From: Castor canadensis
Lineage: Eukaryota > Chordata > Mammalia > Rodentia > Castoridae
Reading direction: 5' to 3'
Assembly: GCF_047511655.1 (NCBI RefSeq)
Contig: NC_133389.1
Span: 151,357,973-151,421,972, forward strand
DNA length: 64,000 bases
Shown here: positions 47,501 through 55,609 of the stretch, one piece after another
Layout: every line of letters begins with the position of its first letter
Position numbering within the stretch: position 1 is the first letter of the stretch
The notes under the pieces: generated by a model
Database searches by the model: none
The model's input: only the letters and a program-made list of their open reading frames with translations
What the model was told of the DNA's origin: nothing
Translations under genes and position numbers: made by a program

Positions 47501-49495
47501 GTAGTGTGTGTAAAAGACCTGTGGTTGCCCACAGGAGGTGCTGGATGAATGCCATTCCCTGCCCCGTTCCCATTTTTACTCACGGAAGGTGATTTACTGC
47601 TCTCTTCTTGCTTTCCTAATTGGGCTTTCACTCTGCAAGAAAAAGATCTGCTCAGACAGGAACCAGGGCTGTGCCTCAATGCCACCATCAGCTGACCTCT
47701 GTTCTCTGAGCCCAGGTCACCCAGCCTTCTCAGGAGATCTCTAGGGTAGCCAGGTATCCATTGATACAGGGCTTCAGTGAAGCTGATGTCAGAAATGGGT
47801 CTCACTGGGCTAAAATCAAGGTGTGGGCAGGGCTGAGCTCCTCTGAAGGTTCTGGGGGCTAGTCCGTTTCCTTGCTTTTTTCAGCTTCTGGAAGCTACCT
47901 GTGCCCCTTTTGGCCTTTTCCTCATCTTCAAAGCCAGGAATCACTTCACCTCTGTTCTGCTGTCACAACTACTGCTGACTCTAATGCTCTGACTTCCTTT
48001 TTCACATACAAGGACTTTCATGATTACATTGGACTTATCCAGAAAATGCAGGCTAATCTACCTTAATTCAATATGCACCCTAACTCCTCTTTGGCAAGTG
48101 ACACAACATATTGTTTGCAGAGATTAGGATGCAGACATTGTGGGGTGTGGGAGACACTGCCCTTTGTACCTCATGGATCGCTTCTCTGGGCTTACTTTCA
48201 TCACTCCTGCCATCTTGGCCTCTTTGCTTTCTTGGAAGATTCCAGACATACCAAGCAAGTTCCCACTCTGAGCCTCTGTCTTGTTGTTCCCCTTCCAGGA
48301 GGGCCTGCTCCAGCCATCAGCATGGTTCCTGCCTTCCCCTTTACACAGGGACTTGTCCTGAAAACAACAACCCCACACCCACATTCCCTACTCCCTTTGC
48401 TTGCCAAATTGGATGTATTGGCTTATTATGACCACTTCCCACTGTGTAAGACTTGTCAGTTCCAGGGAAACAGACACTTTGTCATGCTCATGGTCATTTC
48501 CCCAGCACCTGAAACAGTGCCTGACAAATAATAAGTGCTCAATAAATATTTTCCAAATAAATGGAATACAAAGACTCATGCAAAGGCTAAAACTAAATTA
48601 TACTCCTGAGTTTGTACATTGTGAATTTAATTTGTGATGGAAACACAGACACAACTTATAGAAAATTTTAGACTCAGGAAAGTAATCAAGTTCAAGTCAG
48701 GCAGGGCAGTCCAGGTCAAGGTGGGAGAAAAATTTAGTCCCATGCCTCAAAATACTCTTGCCTCGTGGACTTAAAAAGACTTACTTTGGGGTAGTAACAG
48801 GTTTTGCTGTTGGTTGAGATTGGAGGTAATTGTGTTCTTTTGAAGCTGGTGTGAGGGGCGTTAGCCTGAAAGTGAAAAGTCAGTAACTAAAAAGGGAACA
48901 CTGGAAATTCACAACCTGTTTCAACACTCCCCACTCATACATTCCCACAGTGACCCCAAATTGGACGATATGGTGTGATAACTGGGATCCTGAAGCTCTG
49001 AGCCCTTAAAGACCTTAGGCCTTAGCACATGACCACTGTCCCACGGGGTCTCCAGCTTGGCAGCACAATTTGTCCCCTAGGTCCCAAAGCTCTTGTCCCA
49101 CAGGGAGAGGGTGCTGCCACCAAAGCCTTTTCATGGGCAGTGGAACTTTGTCTGTTGCACCGAGGCTGAGACTTCCTTATTTAAAATGACACTGAGCTCA
49201 GGCAGGGGCGGCAAGGTCAGGAGCAGCCCACAGGCTGGCAGGGAAGGCCCTGGAAGCTGGGATTTTTCTGGTCCACTTGGGATTTTGCTGCCAGGCTTAC
49301 TGCGCTGGTACTCTTGTGAGACAAAGAAGGCTACAGATAAAAGCCAAGCTCACCACACCTTACCCATCCCAGATAACCTTACTTGGACCTCCCTACTGAG
49401 GTCTTGCCCGGGGGCTGTGGGGTCTTGATTAGTTTCCGTGGCCCTGAGTTCCAGGGATCCCAGCAAGTGCAGTAGATGAGAGGGTTGGGGTACAT
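25145..49495 (-). CDS. FLACC1: FLACC1 (ALS2CR12), complete coding region in fifteen exons (441 aa)
   Basis: Flagellum-associated coiled-coil protein of the sperm tail. Minus-strand coding exons are 49495-49383, 48865-48785, 47632-47584, 45462-45329, 43257-43164, 41372-41311, 39929-39832, 38787-38735, 36228-36129, 34562-34459, 29759-29697, 27379-27338, 26706-26617, 26499-26390 and 25277-25145. Every border is GT/AG and phases are continuous, giving 441 residues (human 445). The start MYPNPLIYCTCWDPWNSGPR matches the human N-terminus from memory. Residues 1-125 are proline/lysine rich with a SPGYQLVRNREQI block; from about 127 to 400 the protein is Glu/Lys/Gln-rich coiled coil (ISDLEEQISQLTAIIEQMNR onward). 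It is convergent with CASP8. The exon at 27379-27338 is shorter than expected and is the weakest call; the rest is firm. Confidence 0.93.
25330..25690. mobile_element. Possible solo LTR fossil
   Basis: The region has LTR-like grammar: 'ataaggtttaaaagtacctg', 'ctctctctctgcttgcagac', 'tagactctatttatacc' and 'tgtgggacaaagaatttgg'. Family and exact ends were not resolved. It lies in a FLACC1 intron. Confidence 0.35.
26390..26499 (-). CDS. FLACC1: FLACC1 coding exon 14
   Basis: Acceptor ctttcag|aaa, donor attaag|gtaggt. It encodes KATVGNLEKMLQSKIAETEE and onward (residues 362-398), a coiled-coil segment close to the human sequence. Confidence 0.95.
26617..26706 (-). CDS. FLACC1: FLACC1 coding exon 13
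   Basis: Acceptor tgtgcag|atc, donor aaagag|gtaagt, exactly 30 codons. It encodes IIEEELHAQAIILESLNTTL and onward. Confidence 0.95.
27338..27379 (-). CDS. FLACC1: FLACC1 coding exon 12, shortened candidate
   Basis: Acceptor tctcacag|tca, donor gttcag|gtaagg, 42 bases in phase 0, encoding SPRANVHGLQEAVQ. The human exon here is about 25 codons as I remember it; NVHGLQEAVQ aligns with its end (HWHDVLQQLLLMQ). Farther upstream an in-frame TGA prevents a longer version, so the exon has either shifted its acceptor or is skipped. Skipping would keep the frame. Confidence 0.55.
28070..28530 (+). repeat. Old mammalian interspersed repeat, family unresolved
   Basis: The phrases 'cattcatttattcgttc', 'gacatgccaggcactat', 'gtggcatttaagtaaagacc' and 'aacagcaaggaggcctctc' follow a widely dispersed old repeat. 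A related later part appears at 54330-55020. Confidence 0.5.
28590..28655 (+). mobile_element. B1 fragment
   Basis: 'gtcttagctactggggaaat' then 'tgaggcagaaga' is a short diverged B1 piece. Confidence 0.4.
29697..29759 (-). CDS. FLACC1: FLACC1 coding exon 11
   Basis: Acceptor tttttag|gag, donor aaaaag|gtaagc, exactly 21 codons (ELMKQHESDTLKIQELGKTK K). Confidence 0.95.
30031..30129 (+). mobile_element. ID SINE
   Basis: 'ggctggggatttgcagttca', 'gtggtacagcaagtgat' and 'gcacttgcctagtgtgcata' form the tRNA-Ala-derived ID core, with an A tail that runs into the purine tract. Confidence 0.8.
30130..30213 (+). repeat. Purine microsatellite (AAGG)n then (GA)n
   Basis: GGAA-type units grade into about 22 GA units, grown from the ID A tail. 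Confidence 0.95.
30243..30329 (-). mobile_element. ID-like SINE half, reversed
   Basis: It reads 'gtcaatatgggatttgaact' through 'gagccactccaccagtcc'. Confidence 0.75.
31176..31293 (+). mobile_element. B1 SINE inserted in the L1
   Basis: 'ccagcactcaggagactgag', 'gcaggagaattgagagtttg' and 'ctgggctacagagcaagacc' with an A-rich tail form a B1. L1 sequence flanks it on both sides. Confidence 0.85.
31345..32727 (+). pseudogene. Processed CCDC34 retrocopy
   Basis: The sequence reads as an intronless copy of CCDC34 mRNA. Recognisable peptides in several frames include EVWFVDKEKEK, the HKKR-rich coiled coil (RKIIAEEKHK, EREQKLIKK), FKEWL and, near the end, SSLVTHKARSNL. In CCDC34 these are EVWFIGKEKEE, KIIAEEKHKE, FQEWLEN and SSLVIHKARSNL (human, from memory). 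It holds frameshifts and stops, has AATAAA at 32695-32700 and a short A tail at 32720-32726. Imperfect direct repeats flank it: 'aaaaactggtgaaacta' at 31328-31344 and 'aaaaatccagtaaaacta' at 32722-32739. It is nonfunctional and inserted in L1 sequence. Confidence 0.85.
32766..33283 (+). mobile_element. Solo LTR fossil inserted in the L1
   Basis: About 518 bases starting TGTGTAACAGG and ending CCCCCTACA, with a TATA-like 'gcagtataaaacc' near 32850, interrupt the old L1 exactly between 'aggaatcaaaagaa' and 'agtggttgtctggg'. This is the grammar of a solitary endogenous-retrovirus LTR. No internal viral region is present. The family is not identified; it is younger than the L1. Confidence 0.65.
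33430..33480 (+). repeat. (GA/GACA)n purine-rich microsatellite
   Basis: Runs of 'gagagaga' and 'gacagacaga' directly after the L1 end. Confidence 0.9.
34459..34562 (-). CDS. FLACC1: FLACC1 coding exon 10
   Basis: Acceptor tccacag|aac, donor aaggag|gtaact. It encodes HRIAKKFEIESEEEKRKINA and onward (residues 263-296). Confidence 0.95.
34563..35868 (-). other. FLACC1 intron, largely unique
   Basis: I see a short (AT)n near 34583 and no clear repeat or exon up to the SINE at 35869. Confidence 0.4.
35869..35966 (-). mobile_element. ID-like SINE half, reversed
   Basis: T tract, 'ggcagcactggggtttgaac' and 'gagccactctgtcagccc'. Confidence 0.8.
36129..36228 (-). CDS. FLACC1: FLACC1 coding exon 9
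   Basis: Acceptor tccacag|gac, donor caacaaa|gtgagt. It encodes DSIYDKMEDTWTKRKAEWEK and onward, Trp/Lys-rich coiled coil. Confidence 0.95.
37221..37990 (+). mobile_element. B1-ID SINE(s) split by an L1 insertion
   Basis: B1-like text runs 37221-37350 and again 37385-37449. The copy then resumes at 37833 ('ataggaggattgtggttcag') and ends in an ID-like half, 'gcagttcaaactccagtacc', at 37990. The L1 at 37450-37832 sits between the parts. Confidence 0.7.
37450..37832 (+). mobile_element. Young L1 3' end starting in a palindrome
   Basis: From 37463 on ('cagagaaactaaagcagata') it matches the L1 at 46909 at roughly 93% by eye, to the G-rich tract and 'gaataataaaag' tail. Its first bases, 37450-37462, are the exact reverse complement of 37463-37475, as expected of a tiny 5' inversion. 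Flanking duplications read 'aaaaataggatga' on the left and 'aaaaataggagga' on the right. Confidence 0.85.
38140..38530 (+). mobile_element. Old L1 (L1M-type) 3' end
   Basis: It reads 'aatgatgaaaacaactcaaa', 'taatagatagccattaaaaa' and 'aacaggtgttacttttgtaa'. Confidence 0.55.
38735..38787 (-). CDS. FLACC1: FLACC1 coding exon 8
   Basis: Acceptor tgttcag|agg, donor tatcag|gtgaga. It encodes ELGKEYKYLKNMFHMYQ; human has the near-identical EMGKEYKYLKNMFRTYQ from memory. Confidence 0.95.
39545..39645 (+). repeat. MIR-like fragment
   Basis: 'agatggggaaattgagactc' then 'gattaagggacttgcctgga' is the MIR core. Confidence 0.5.
39832..39929 (-). CDS. FLACC1: FLACC1 coding exon 7
   Basis: Acceptor tcccacag|gga, donor aaactag|gtaccg. 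It encodes ELSKAHKLELGELENKYKEA and onward. Confidence 0.95.
40280..40800 (+). mobile_element. L1 3'-UTR remnant
   Basis: It reads 'caacatgctggaaaaggcaa', 'ggttgccagggcttggatgg', 'ggcactctgatggtgtattg' and 'ttgctataaaactgttctaa', the order of an L1 3' UTR. It is antisense to FLACC1. Confidence 0.65.
41311..41372 (-). CDS. FLACC1: FLACC1 coding exon 6
   Basis: Acceptor tttccag|ctc, donor aacag|gtatgc. It encodes LSNEMDLRCAEMKQNYENMN. Confidence 0.95.
42710..43129 (+). mobile_element. Solo LTR fossil, gammaretrovirus-like
   Basis: It has the order of a class I LTR: 'ccaatagaaaaaacccacct', 'agtgtccataaaaagcca' (TATA-like), 'aataaatcctacttcgtg' (poly(A) signal region), then 'ggttcacaagtcaatcagct'. 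It begins near TGAGCCCTGC and ends near CCTACAACA. The outer ends and family are approximate and there is no internal viral sequence. It stops close to FLACC1 exon 5. Confidence 0.6.
43164..43257 (-). CDS. FLACC1: FLACC1 coding exon 5
   Basis: Acceptor tcccacag|gac, donor aaattg|gtgagt. It encodes TGIISDLEEQISQLTAIIEQ through the QMNRDHQSAQKL end, the first strong coiled-coil heptads. Confidence 0.96.
43690..43866 (+). mobile_element. B1-ID compound SINE
   Basis: 'caggcatggtggctcacact' then 'aaagggctgagggagcagcg' and 'attaattctcagtaccag'. Confidence 0.75.
44477..44527 (+). repeat. (GT)n microsatellite
   Basis: About 24 GT units. Confidence 0.95.
44686..44880 (+). mobile_element. B1-ID compound SINE
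   Basis: 'ctactcaggaggtagagata', 'aaaaagggctggtaatggcg', 'gcctgcttagcaagtgtgag' and 'aacccagctctgccaag' with an A tail. Confidence 0.8.
45329..45462 (-). CDS. FLACC1: FLACC1 coding exon 4
   Basis: Acceptor gtgcccag|gaa, donor ttccag|gtaatg. It encodes EVINVSPGYQLVRNREQILV and onward; the EVINVSPGYQLVRNREQI block is the best conserved part of the N-terminal half. Confidence 0.96.
45815..45930 (+). repeat. MIR SINE
   Basis: 'ctgagtttgaacctttggct', 'tctgccaccaacttgtagct' and 'cctcatcagaaaatggggat' follow the MIR consensus. Confidence 0.8.
46533..47273 (+). mobile_element. Young L1, 5'-truncated, with intact target-site duplication
   Basis: A 741-base L1 3' end, from 'actattcacaatagccaagt' to the G-rich 3' UTR and A-rich tail. 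It is flanked by the perfect 14-bp duplication 'aagaggcttctggg' at 46519-46532 and 47274-47287. It lies in a FLACC1 intron, antisense to that gene. Confidence 0.95.
47584..47632 (-). CDS. FLACC1: FLACC1 coding exon 3
   Basis: Acceptor cttgcag|agt, donor ccttcc|gtgagt. It encodes VKAQLGKQEESSKSPS. The frame is fixed by both neighbours; another frame contains a stop. Confidence 0.9.
47780..48075 (+). repeat. Old interspersed repeat, same family as 13436-13650
   Basis: 'cctcatcttcaaagccagga', 'acaaggactttcatgattac' and 'attggacttatccagaaaat' follow the later part of that repeat. Confidence 0.45.
48430..48570 (+). repeat. L2-like 3' end
   Basis: 'cccagcacctgaaacagtgc', 'ctgacaaataataagtgctc' and 'aataaatattttccaaataa' is the typical L2 3' end. 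Confidence 0.65.
48785..48865 (-). CDS. FLACC1: FLACC1 coding exon 2
   Basis: Acceptor ctttcag|gct, donor ccccaaa|gtaagt. It encodes LTPLTPASKEHNYLQSQPTA and onward, a Pro/Thr-rich segment. Confidence 0.93.
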
Positions 49496-49541
49496 GGCCC
49501 AGGCCAGGGGCAGTCTTGGCTGCTAGGTGTGGAAGTTCTTG
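49383..49541 (-). CDS. FLACC1: FLACC1 start-codon exon
   Basis: Likely acceptor tttcag|caag at 49541, ATG on the minus strand at 49495-49493, donor tccaa|gtaagg. It encodes MYPNPLIYCTCWDPWNSGPR and onward to residue 38. The start is chosen because this peptide is the known human N-terminus from memory. Confidence 0.94.
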
Positions 49542-50284
49542 CTGAAATGAGGAAACAGCAATACAGAGTTAAATAACTTAGGGTCAAAGCAAAAATACTT
49601 AGAGACAAATTGAGAAGGCCCAAAGAACAATGGTGGAGGCAGACTGTAGAAGAGAAATCACTCATTGTTACCCAGCAGACTTGACTTGAAAGCAGTTTAA
49701 AATTTTTCCATAACTGAGTTCTTACTGTGTGAGACAGGTACATAATTAGTGCTCAGTTAGTACTGCCTCAGTTTTACAGATGGGGGTATGCTTGGGTTGG
49801 TCACAGAAGAAGCAAAGATGCAAAGTTGGGAGTGAACACATCTCCCTGGTTCCTAAGCTCCTGCTCCTGCATCAGGCTACACTATCTCTCCTTGAAGCAA
49901 AAAAGAAGTTCTTACAGCAGCTCCTGAACAGAACTTTCTCGAAAATGAGTTACTCCACCAGCCCTAATCGATAGGTATGGGGAGGGGCGGTGACAAAGAA
50001 ATTGACTTTTCCTTAATGAGTGTTTAACATTATTTGATTTTAAAATAATATTCATGGATTATTTCATAAAAACAAAAATGTCAAAAAACCGTAATGAGAG
50101 CTAGTAGCCCAACAGAAGTGTTACAATGATAGCAGACTTAACTTCAGTTTCTAAGTTGATGACTGGCTTCAGTGCTACACTGGAGTAAATTTGCTTAAGA
50201 GTCAGATGAAAAATGAAATAAACCTTTTTCTGTAACATGACTGATGCTTGAGAAACGCAGGTATACTGTCTAATTACTTTTAGA

Positions 50285-50395
50285 GCTAAAGGCCATCTGA
50301 AGATTGAATCTCCTTTACAAATGAGGACACTGAGACACAAAGGCATGAGGTTACTACTGCCTACGTGTAAAGGCTGATTTAACAGCACAAATACC
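50285..50395 (+). repeat. MIR-like fragment
   Basis: 'tttacaaatgaggacactga' then 'gacacaaaggcatgaggt'. Confidence 0.5.
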
Positions 50396-51134
50396 TACAG
50401 GCTCACACAATGCGCACTGGCTAAATACTGGTGGATACCGGAGACGTGAGCTAGCTGTCAGTAGGGAAGGTGGTCACCAGAAGAGTTGAGTGAGCTGTGG
50501 TGCTAAGGCTTTGGAAGAAAGGAATGGTGAAACAGGTAGAGATGGGCTAGAGGCCCATGACCAGGGGGCCGTGTGGTGTAGAGGTCAGGGCTTGAAAGGA
50601 GGCCAGAGAGTGAGTAACTGCTAAGGCCTGAAGATCAGGTGACAAGGCTGCCATATATAAGTGTCCATGCTCTACTGTGCTTGAGGACCCTGTCAGGAGA
50701 TGTCATGCGTCAGAGAGAGTCAAGGAGGTCAGGGAAGCAGAGGGGGCTGAGCAAGCCAGGTGAGTGTAGTTGCTGAAGTCTTTAAAATGGGAAAAAGTTT
50801 TAAATGTACCAAATTTGAGAAGAGTACAATGAATTCATCCATCCTATAGTTTGAACAATAAACAATGAATGGCTACTTGAATCTAATTCATCTATATAGC
50901 CCGCGACTCCACCTCACTCCTCCAACATCAGATTATTTTAAAGCAAATTTAAAGAAAATGTTTTAAACAAATCTGAGATTTGTTTCCATGTCATTGTGAC
51001 TATAACTTTCGATTCTATGGATGTACTCATATTTCTAACTGGTTTTCTATTGACTCTTGTCTAGTTGTTTTCATTTTTCCCATTATAAACAATGCTTCAA
51101 TATTTACTAATTTGTTCTTAAAAAGTAAAGTCCT

Positions 51135-52330
<1,196 letters not shown>

Positions 52331-52654
52331 AAAAAGTAAAGTCCTCTCCCTCCAAGCACCAATGGGAGCGACACTCAAAACATCTAACAACCAGGCTACT
52401 GAATAATCCGAGTGGACATGGGCTACAGGGTAGGAACAGGGTCCCCTAGCACTAAACTCCCTCTGTCCCAGGCCAATTATTACTCATGAGTTGGTCTAGG
52501 GGTACCAGGGGAGGAGTTGGGACAACTAAGGTGATAAGGAGGATACTTGAGTGTTTTGGGCAATGGCCATTTACTAACTGTGCATACCAGTTAAACATCA
52601 GCCCTTGACTTCCAGCACACTGTTAACAGTCTTTTCTGTGTATCCTTTCAGAAA

Positions 52655-52677
52655 CGTGTGTGTGTGTGTGTGTGTGT
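52655..52677 (+). repeat. (GT)n microsatellite
   Basis: About 11 GT units followed by a duplicated 'aaggattcttt'. Confidence 0.9.
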
Positions 52678-52854
52678 AAGGATTCTTTAAGGATTCTTTC
52701 CCCTCTCTTCTCTTCCTTTTCTGCATTTCTCCCTGGTGAATTTACTTGAGGCCCAGAGGGCTGAAGGTGCCAGTTAGTGAGCCAGCAGAGCCTTCAGAGA
52801 GGTCACCAGTTAGTATAAACAATCAGCAGAAAACATCCTCTCCAAAGAACTTAC

Positions 52855-53200
52855 CTTGGACTGCTCAAAGATTTGCTTCTCCCCTGTGGTTCCTTCCCAT
52901 GTCAAAAGTCTTAAAGAAACTACAGTGTTATGGAGAAACTATTCCCCATCAACATGAAATCAGAGTTCATTTTAGATTAAATTCAGAGGTTCCAGAACTC
53001 AAGACTTCAGTGGTTATCCCAAGTGGTTGAGATGCCAAAGCAGAAATCCACAGTATGAATGGTGCAGAGACAGATTTCTGGTGAACTTCTTCTAAGACTT
53101 TTTACAAAGACTGAGCTGGCATGCACATGAACGTCTCCTCTAAAGACAATCTAGTTGTCTCCCGGTGTTGCAATGGAAGTCAAACCAGAGGAGAAAGATG
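52855..53200 (-). other. FLACC1: Candidate FLACC1 5' noncoding exon
   Basis: On the minus strand a strong donor (agtccaag|gtaagt) ends a stretch with no ATG that could lead into the FLACC1 frame. It lies upstream of the start-codon exon, where a first exon is expected. The 5' limit is a guess. Confidence 0.45.
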
Positions 53201-53281
53201 CTTCTCCACTCAGAGACTTTTGACTGAGCCTGACTTGAGAGGTTTGGCTTGGAAGATGGCAGGTGAAGGTTTGTTTCTTTA

Positions 53282-53316
53282 ATTACTATGGAAACAGAAT
53301 GGTAGCATCTTATTGG
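53282..53316 (-). promoter_or_regulatory. Candidate FLACC1 promoter: X-box-like element and CCAAT box
   Basis: 53282-53295 reads 'attactatggaaac', an imperfect 14-bp RFX X-box (three mismatches to GTTRCCATGGYAAC). 53312-53316 is a CCAAT box on the minus strand (agCCAATaaga). RFX factors drive many ciliary and flagellar genes, so the pairing suits FLACC1. Use in vivo is inferred. Confidence 0.3.
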
Positions 53317-53744
53317 CTCAGGGTAGGCTGTTCTTAAAGAGAAAGTTGGAGAAGTAGCCAATTAAATTCTCTAAGACCCAAATCAAAGTCCTCCCTCAAC
53401 AGCAAGGAAGTCACAAGCGGTTTCCACTTTCATCATCAGCCATGAGGCAAAATAAGCTTAGATATATTGTCAGACCAAATATAATTAAATAGCACTTCTA
53501 GGCTTAGTTGGCCTACAGTCATAGTTGCCAGGCAGAATTTGCAATGGATTTAAAGTCCCTCTGTCATTTACTCACAGAGGCCTAGAACTCTAAAGTAGGC
53601 ACTTTCTTCCTTGAATGTAAGGCTTTGAAATCTGTAAAAGTACAAATCCTCCAAAGCAGCATTTTCTTTTTCTGGTTGTCAAAGGTTTCATTTTTTTTTT
53701 CTTCTAGATAAAGTTGCTTTTTCTCAATATAGAAAAAAGACTAG

Positions 53745-53972
53745 GGAGGATATAAGGAAAGGGTGTAGGAGGGTGAATATGATGGAAATATTATGTACTC
53801 ATGTATGAAAATGGAAAAATGAGACCTGTTGAAACTATTGCAGGAATAGGGGGAGGGGGCATAAAGGAGAATGATGGAGGGGGTGAATTTAACCAAGATA
53901 TATTGTAAGAACTTTTGTAAATGTCACAATGTACCCCCAGTACAACAATAATATGACAATAAAAAAAGAATA
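53745..53972 (+). mobile_element. L1 3'-end-like repeat
   Basis: 'gagacctgttgaaactattg', a G-rich block, 'tgtaaatgtcacaatgtacc' and 'aatatgacaataaaaaaaga'. The same family lies inverted at 1275-1470. Confidence 0.6.
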
Positions 53973-53986
53973 AAAAAGTACTTGCC

Positions 53987-54124
53987 AGGTGTGGTAGCTC
54001 AAGCCTATAATCACAGCACTCAGGATTCTGAGGTAGGAGCATCATGAATTCAAGGCCAGCCTGAGATACATAGTGAGTCCCTGTCTCCAAACAAACAAAA
54101 AGAGAATACAAACAAAACAAAATG
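53987..54124 (+). mobile_element. B1 SINE with perfect target-site duplication
   Basis: A B1 ('ggtgtggtagctcaagccta', 'cagcactcaggattctgagg') with a compound A tail, flanked by 'aaaaagtacttgcc' at 53973-53986 and 54125-54138. It landed at the tail of the L1-like repeat. Confidence 0.92.
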
Positions 54125-54329
54125 AAAAAGTACTTGCCTGTCCTTTCGATTTTACTGCAACTCACTATATGTTTTATAATAAGTTTCATGAAATAATATC
54201 TCTACTGCTTGTTACTTGTTTTTTCTAAATTAAGACTGTGCTAGCACATTAGATTGGTTTCCAGATCTACTGATGGATCACAACCCACAGTTTACAAAAC
54301 ATTGTCATCAATTCAGACTGTACACATAT

Positions 54330-55020
54330 TGTCCCCTGCGTGTCAGGCACTGTGGTTAGGTGTGGGGACATACCTCAGTTCCTATGCTCAACAGAGCCTA
54401 GAGCCTAATGGGAAAAGTCAATAAACCATTTCAAAAGAAGTACAATGCATATTACATTAAGAGACTAGCCTGATGCAGAGGGAGTTCATAGCAAGAATTA
54501 CTCTTCTACAATGATGAATCAGGCAACAGTTTTAATCAGAGAAGGGATCCGACTAGGTCTGCATATCGGAAAGATGGCTGTGACTGCAAAGTAGAGAAAC
54601 AGTTGGTGGGGCCAAGACAGGAGGCAGGGGAAATGAGTAAGAGTCTGCGGCAGAGGTCCAGAGGAGACCTAGTGGATGCCTGCTTTGAGGAACAGCAGTA
54701 GGGGTAGGGGTCTGGTGACTGACGGGATGTCAGAGTGAGGGAAAAGGAGAGGGGCATGATTCCTGGGTTTCAATAAGTTCAGAGAGAGATCACGAGTTCA
54801 GTTTTGGACATGTTGAGGTGCCAGGGAGAGACCCAAGTAGTGATGTCTACTACATTTTAGGAGTTCAAAAGAAGAGTTTGGGCTAGAAATAGATTTAGTA
54901 GTCTTCAGAGTAGATGTATTTGAAATGAAGGGGGTGGGTGAAATCACACGGGAGACAGTATTGTCTAAGAATAGAAGAGGTTCTAAAGCTGAACCCTGAG
55001 GAACACCAGTATTAATAGTA
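54330..55020 (+). repeat. Old mammalian interspersed repeat, family unresolved
   Basis: 'tcagttttggacatgttgag', 'acccaagtagtgatgtctac', 'taaagctgaaccctgaggaa' and 'caccagtatta' in this order belong to a widely dispersed old repeat. It fills the FLACC1-TRAK2 spacer. Confidence 0.5.
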
Positions 55021-55609
55021 TTCCTCAAAATGTGGGCTGTGGGTTAGTTAAAAACAGTGCAGCTCTTACTTTTTGGGGACTTAAAGAGACCTACTAACTT
55101 CATGAAGTACAAAATCCAGAGACACCAGGGTCAGTTTAACAACACAGCAGTTGTCCCTGAGAACTGGTCTCTATATGCCAACCTCTGTGTGTTGAGTGAG
55201 GGAGGCCTCATGGTTGTATTACAGCTGCCATAACTTGAACAGGCAAGATGGAGACAGACACTCAAAGCTTAAAAGAGGAAAAGAAATTACAAAGAGAACA
55301 ATCAGTATCTAGTCAAATCCATTTTAATTTTGATTTGGTATTTACTCTGAGTTTTTATCATAAAATTTTGTTTTATTAAATCCCTTGTGATTAATAAAAA
55401 GGTGCCATTTATTTATATATGGACACTGTGTATTATATATTTTTTATAAAAATCTATGAAATACACTAAGACCTGTTTGCTATTTATGACTATTAGAGGT
55501 TTATTTTGTGTGTGGCTTGACAAACAGAGGTTGTTTTCTAACCAAAAAGAACATAAAGACAGTGCAGAATTATCTGTGTAGGGTTGGTACAAAAACACAG
55601 GAGACAGGA

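Noticed and set aside
48073-48531. 152-codon plus-strand open frame
   Set aside because: It crosses an old repeat and an L2-like 3' end in a FLACC1 intron; its composition is that of translated repeat sequence.
52746-53030. 94-codon plus-strand open frame near the FLACC1 5' end
   Set aside because: It lies opposite the candidate FLACC1 noncoding exon, resembles no known protein and has no splice or poly(A) context.
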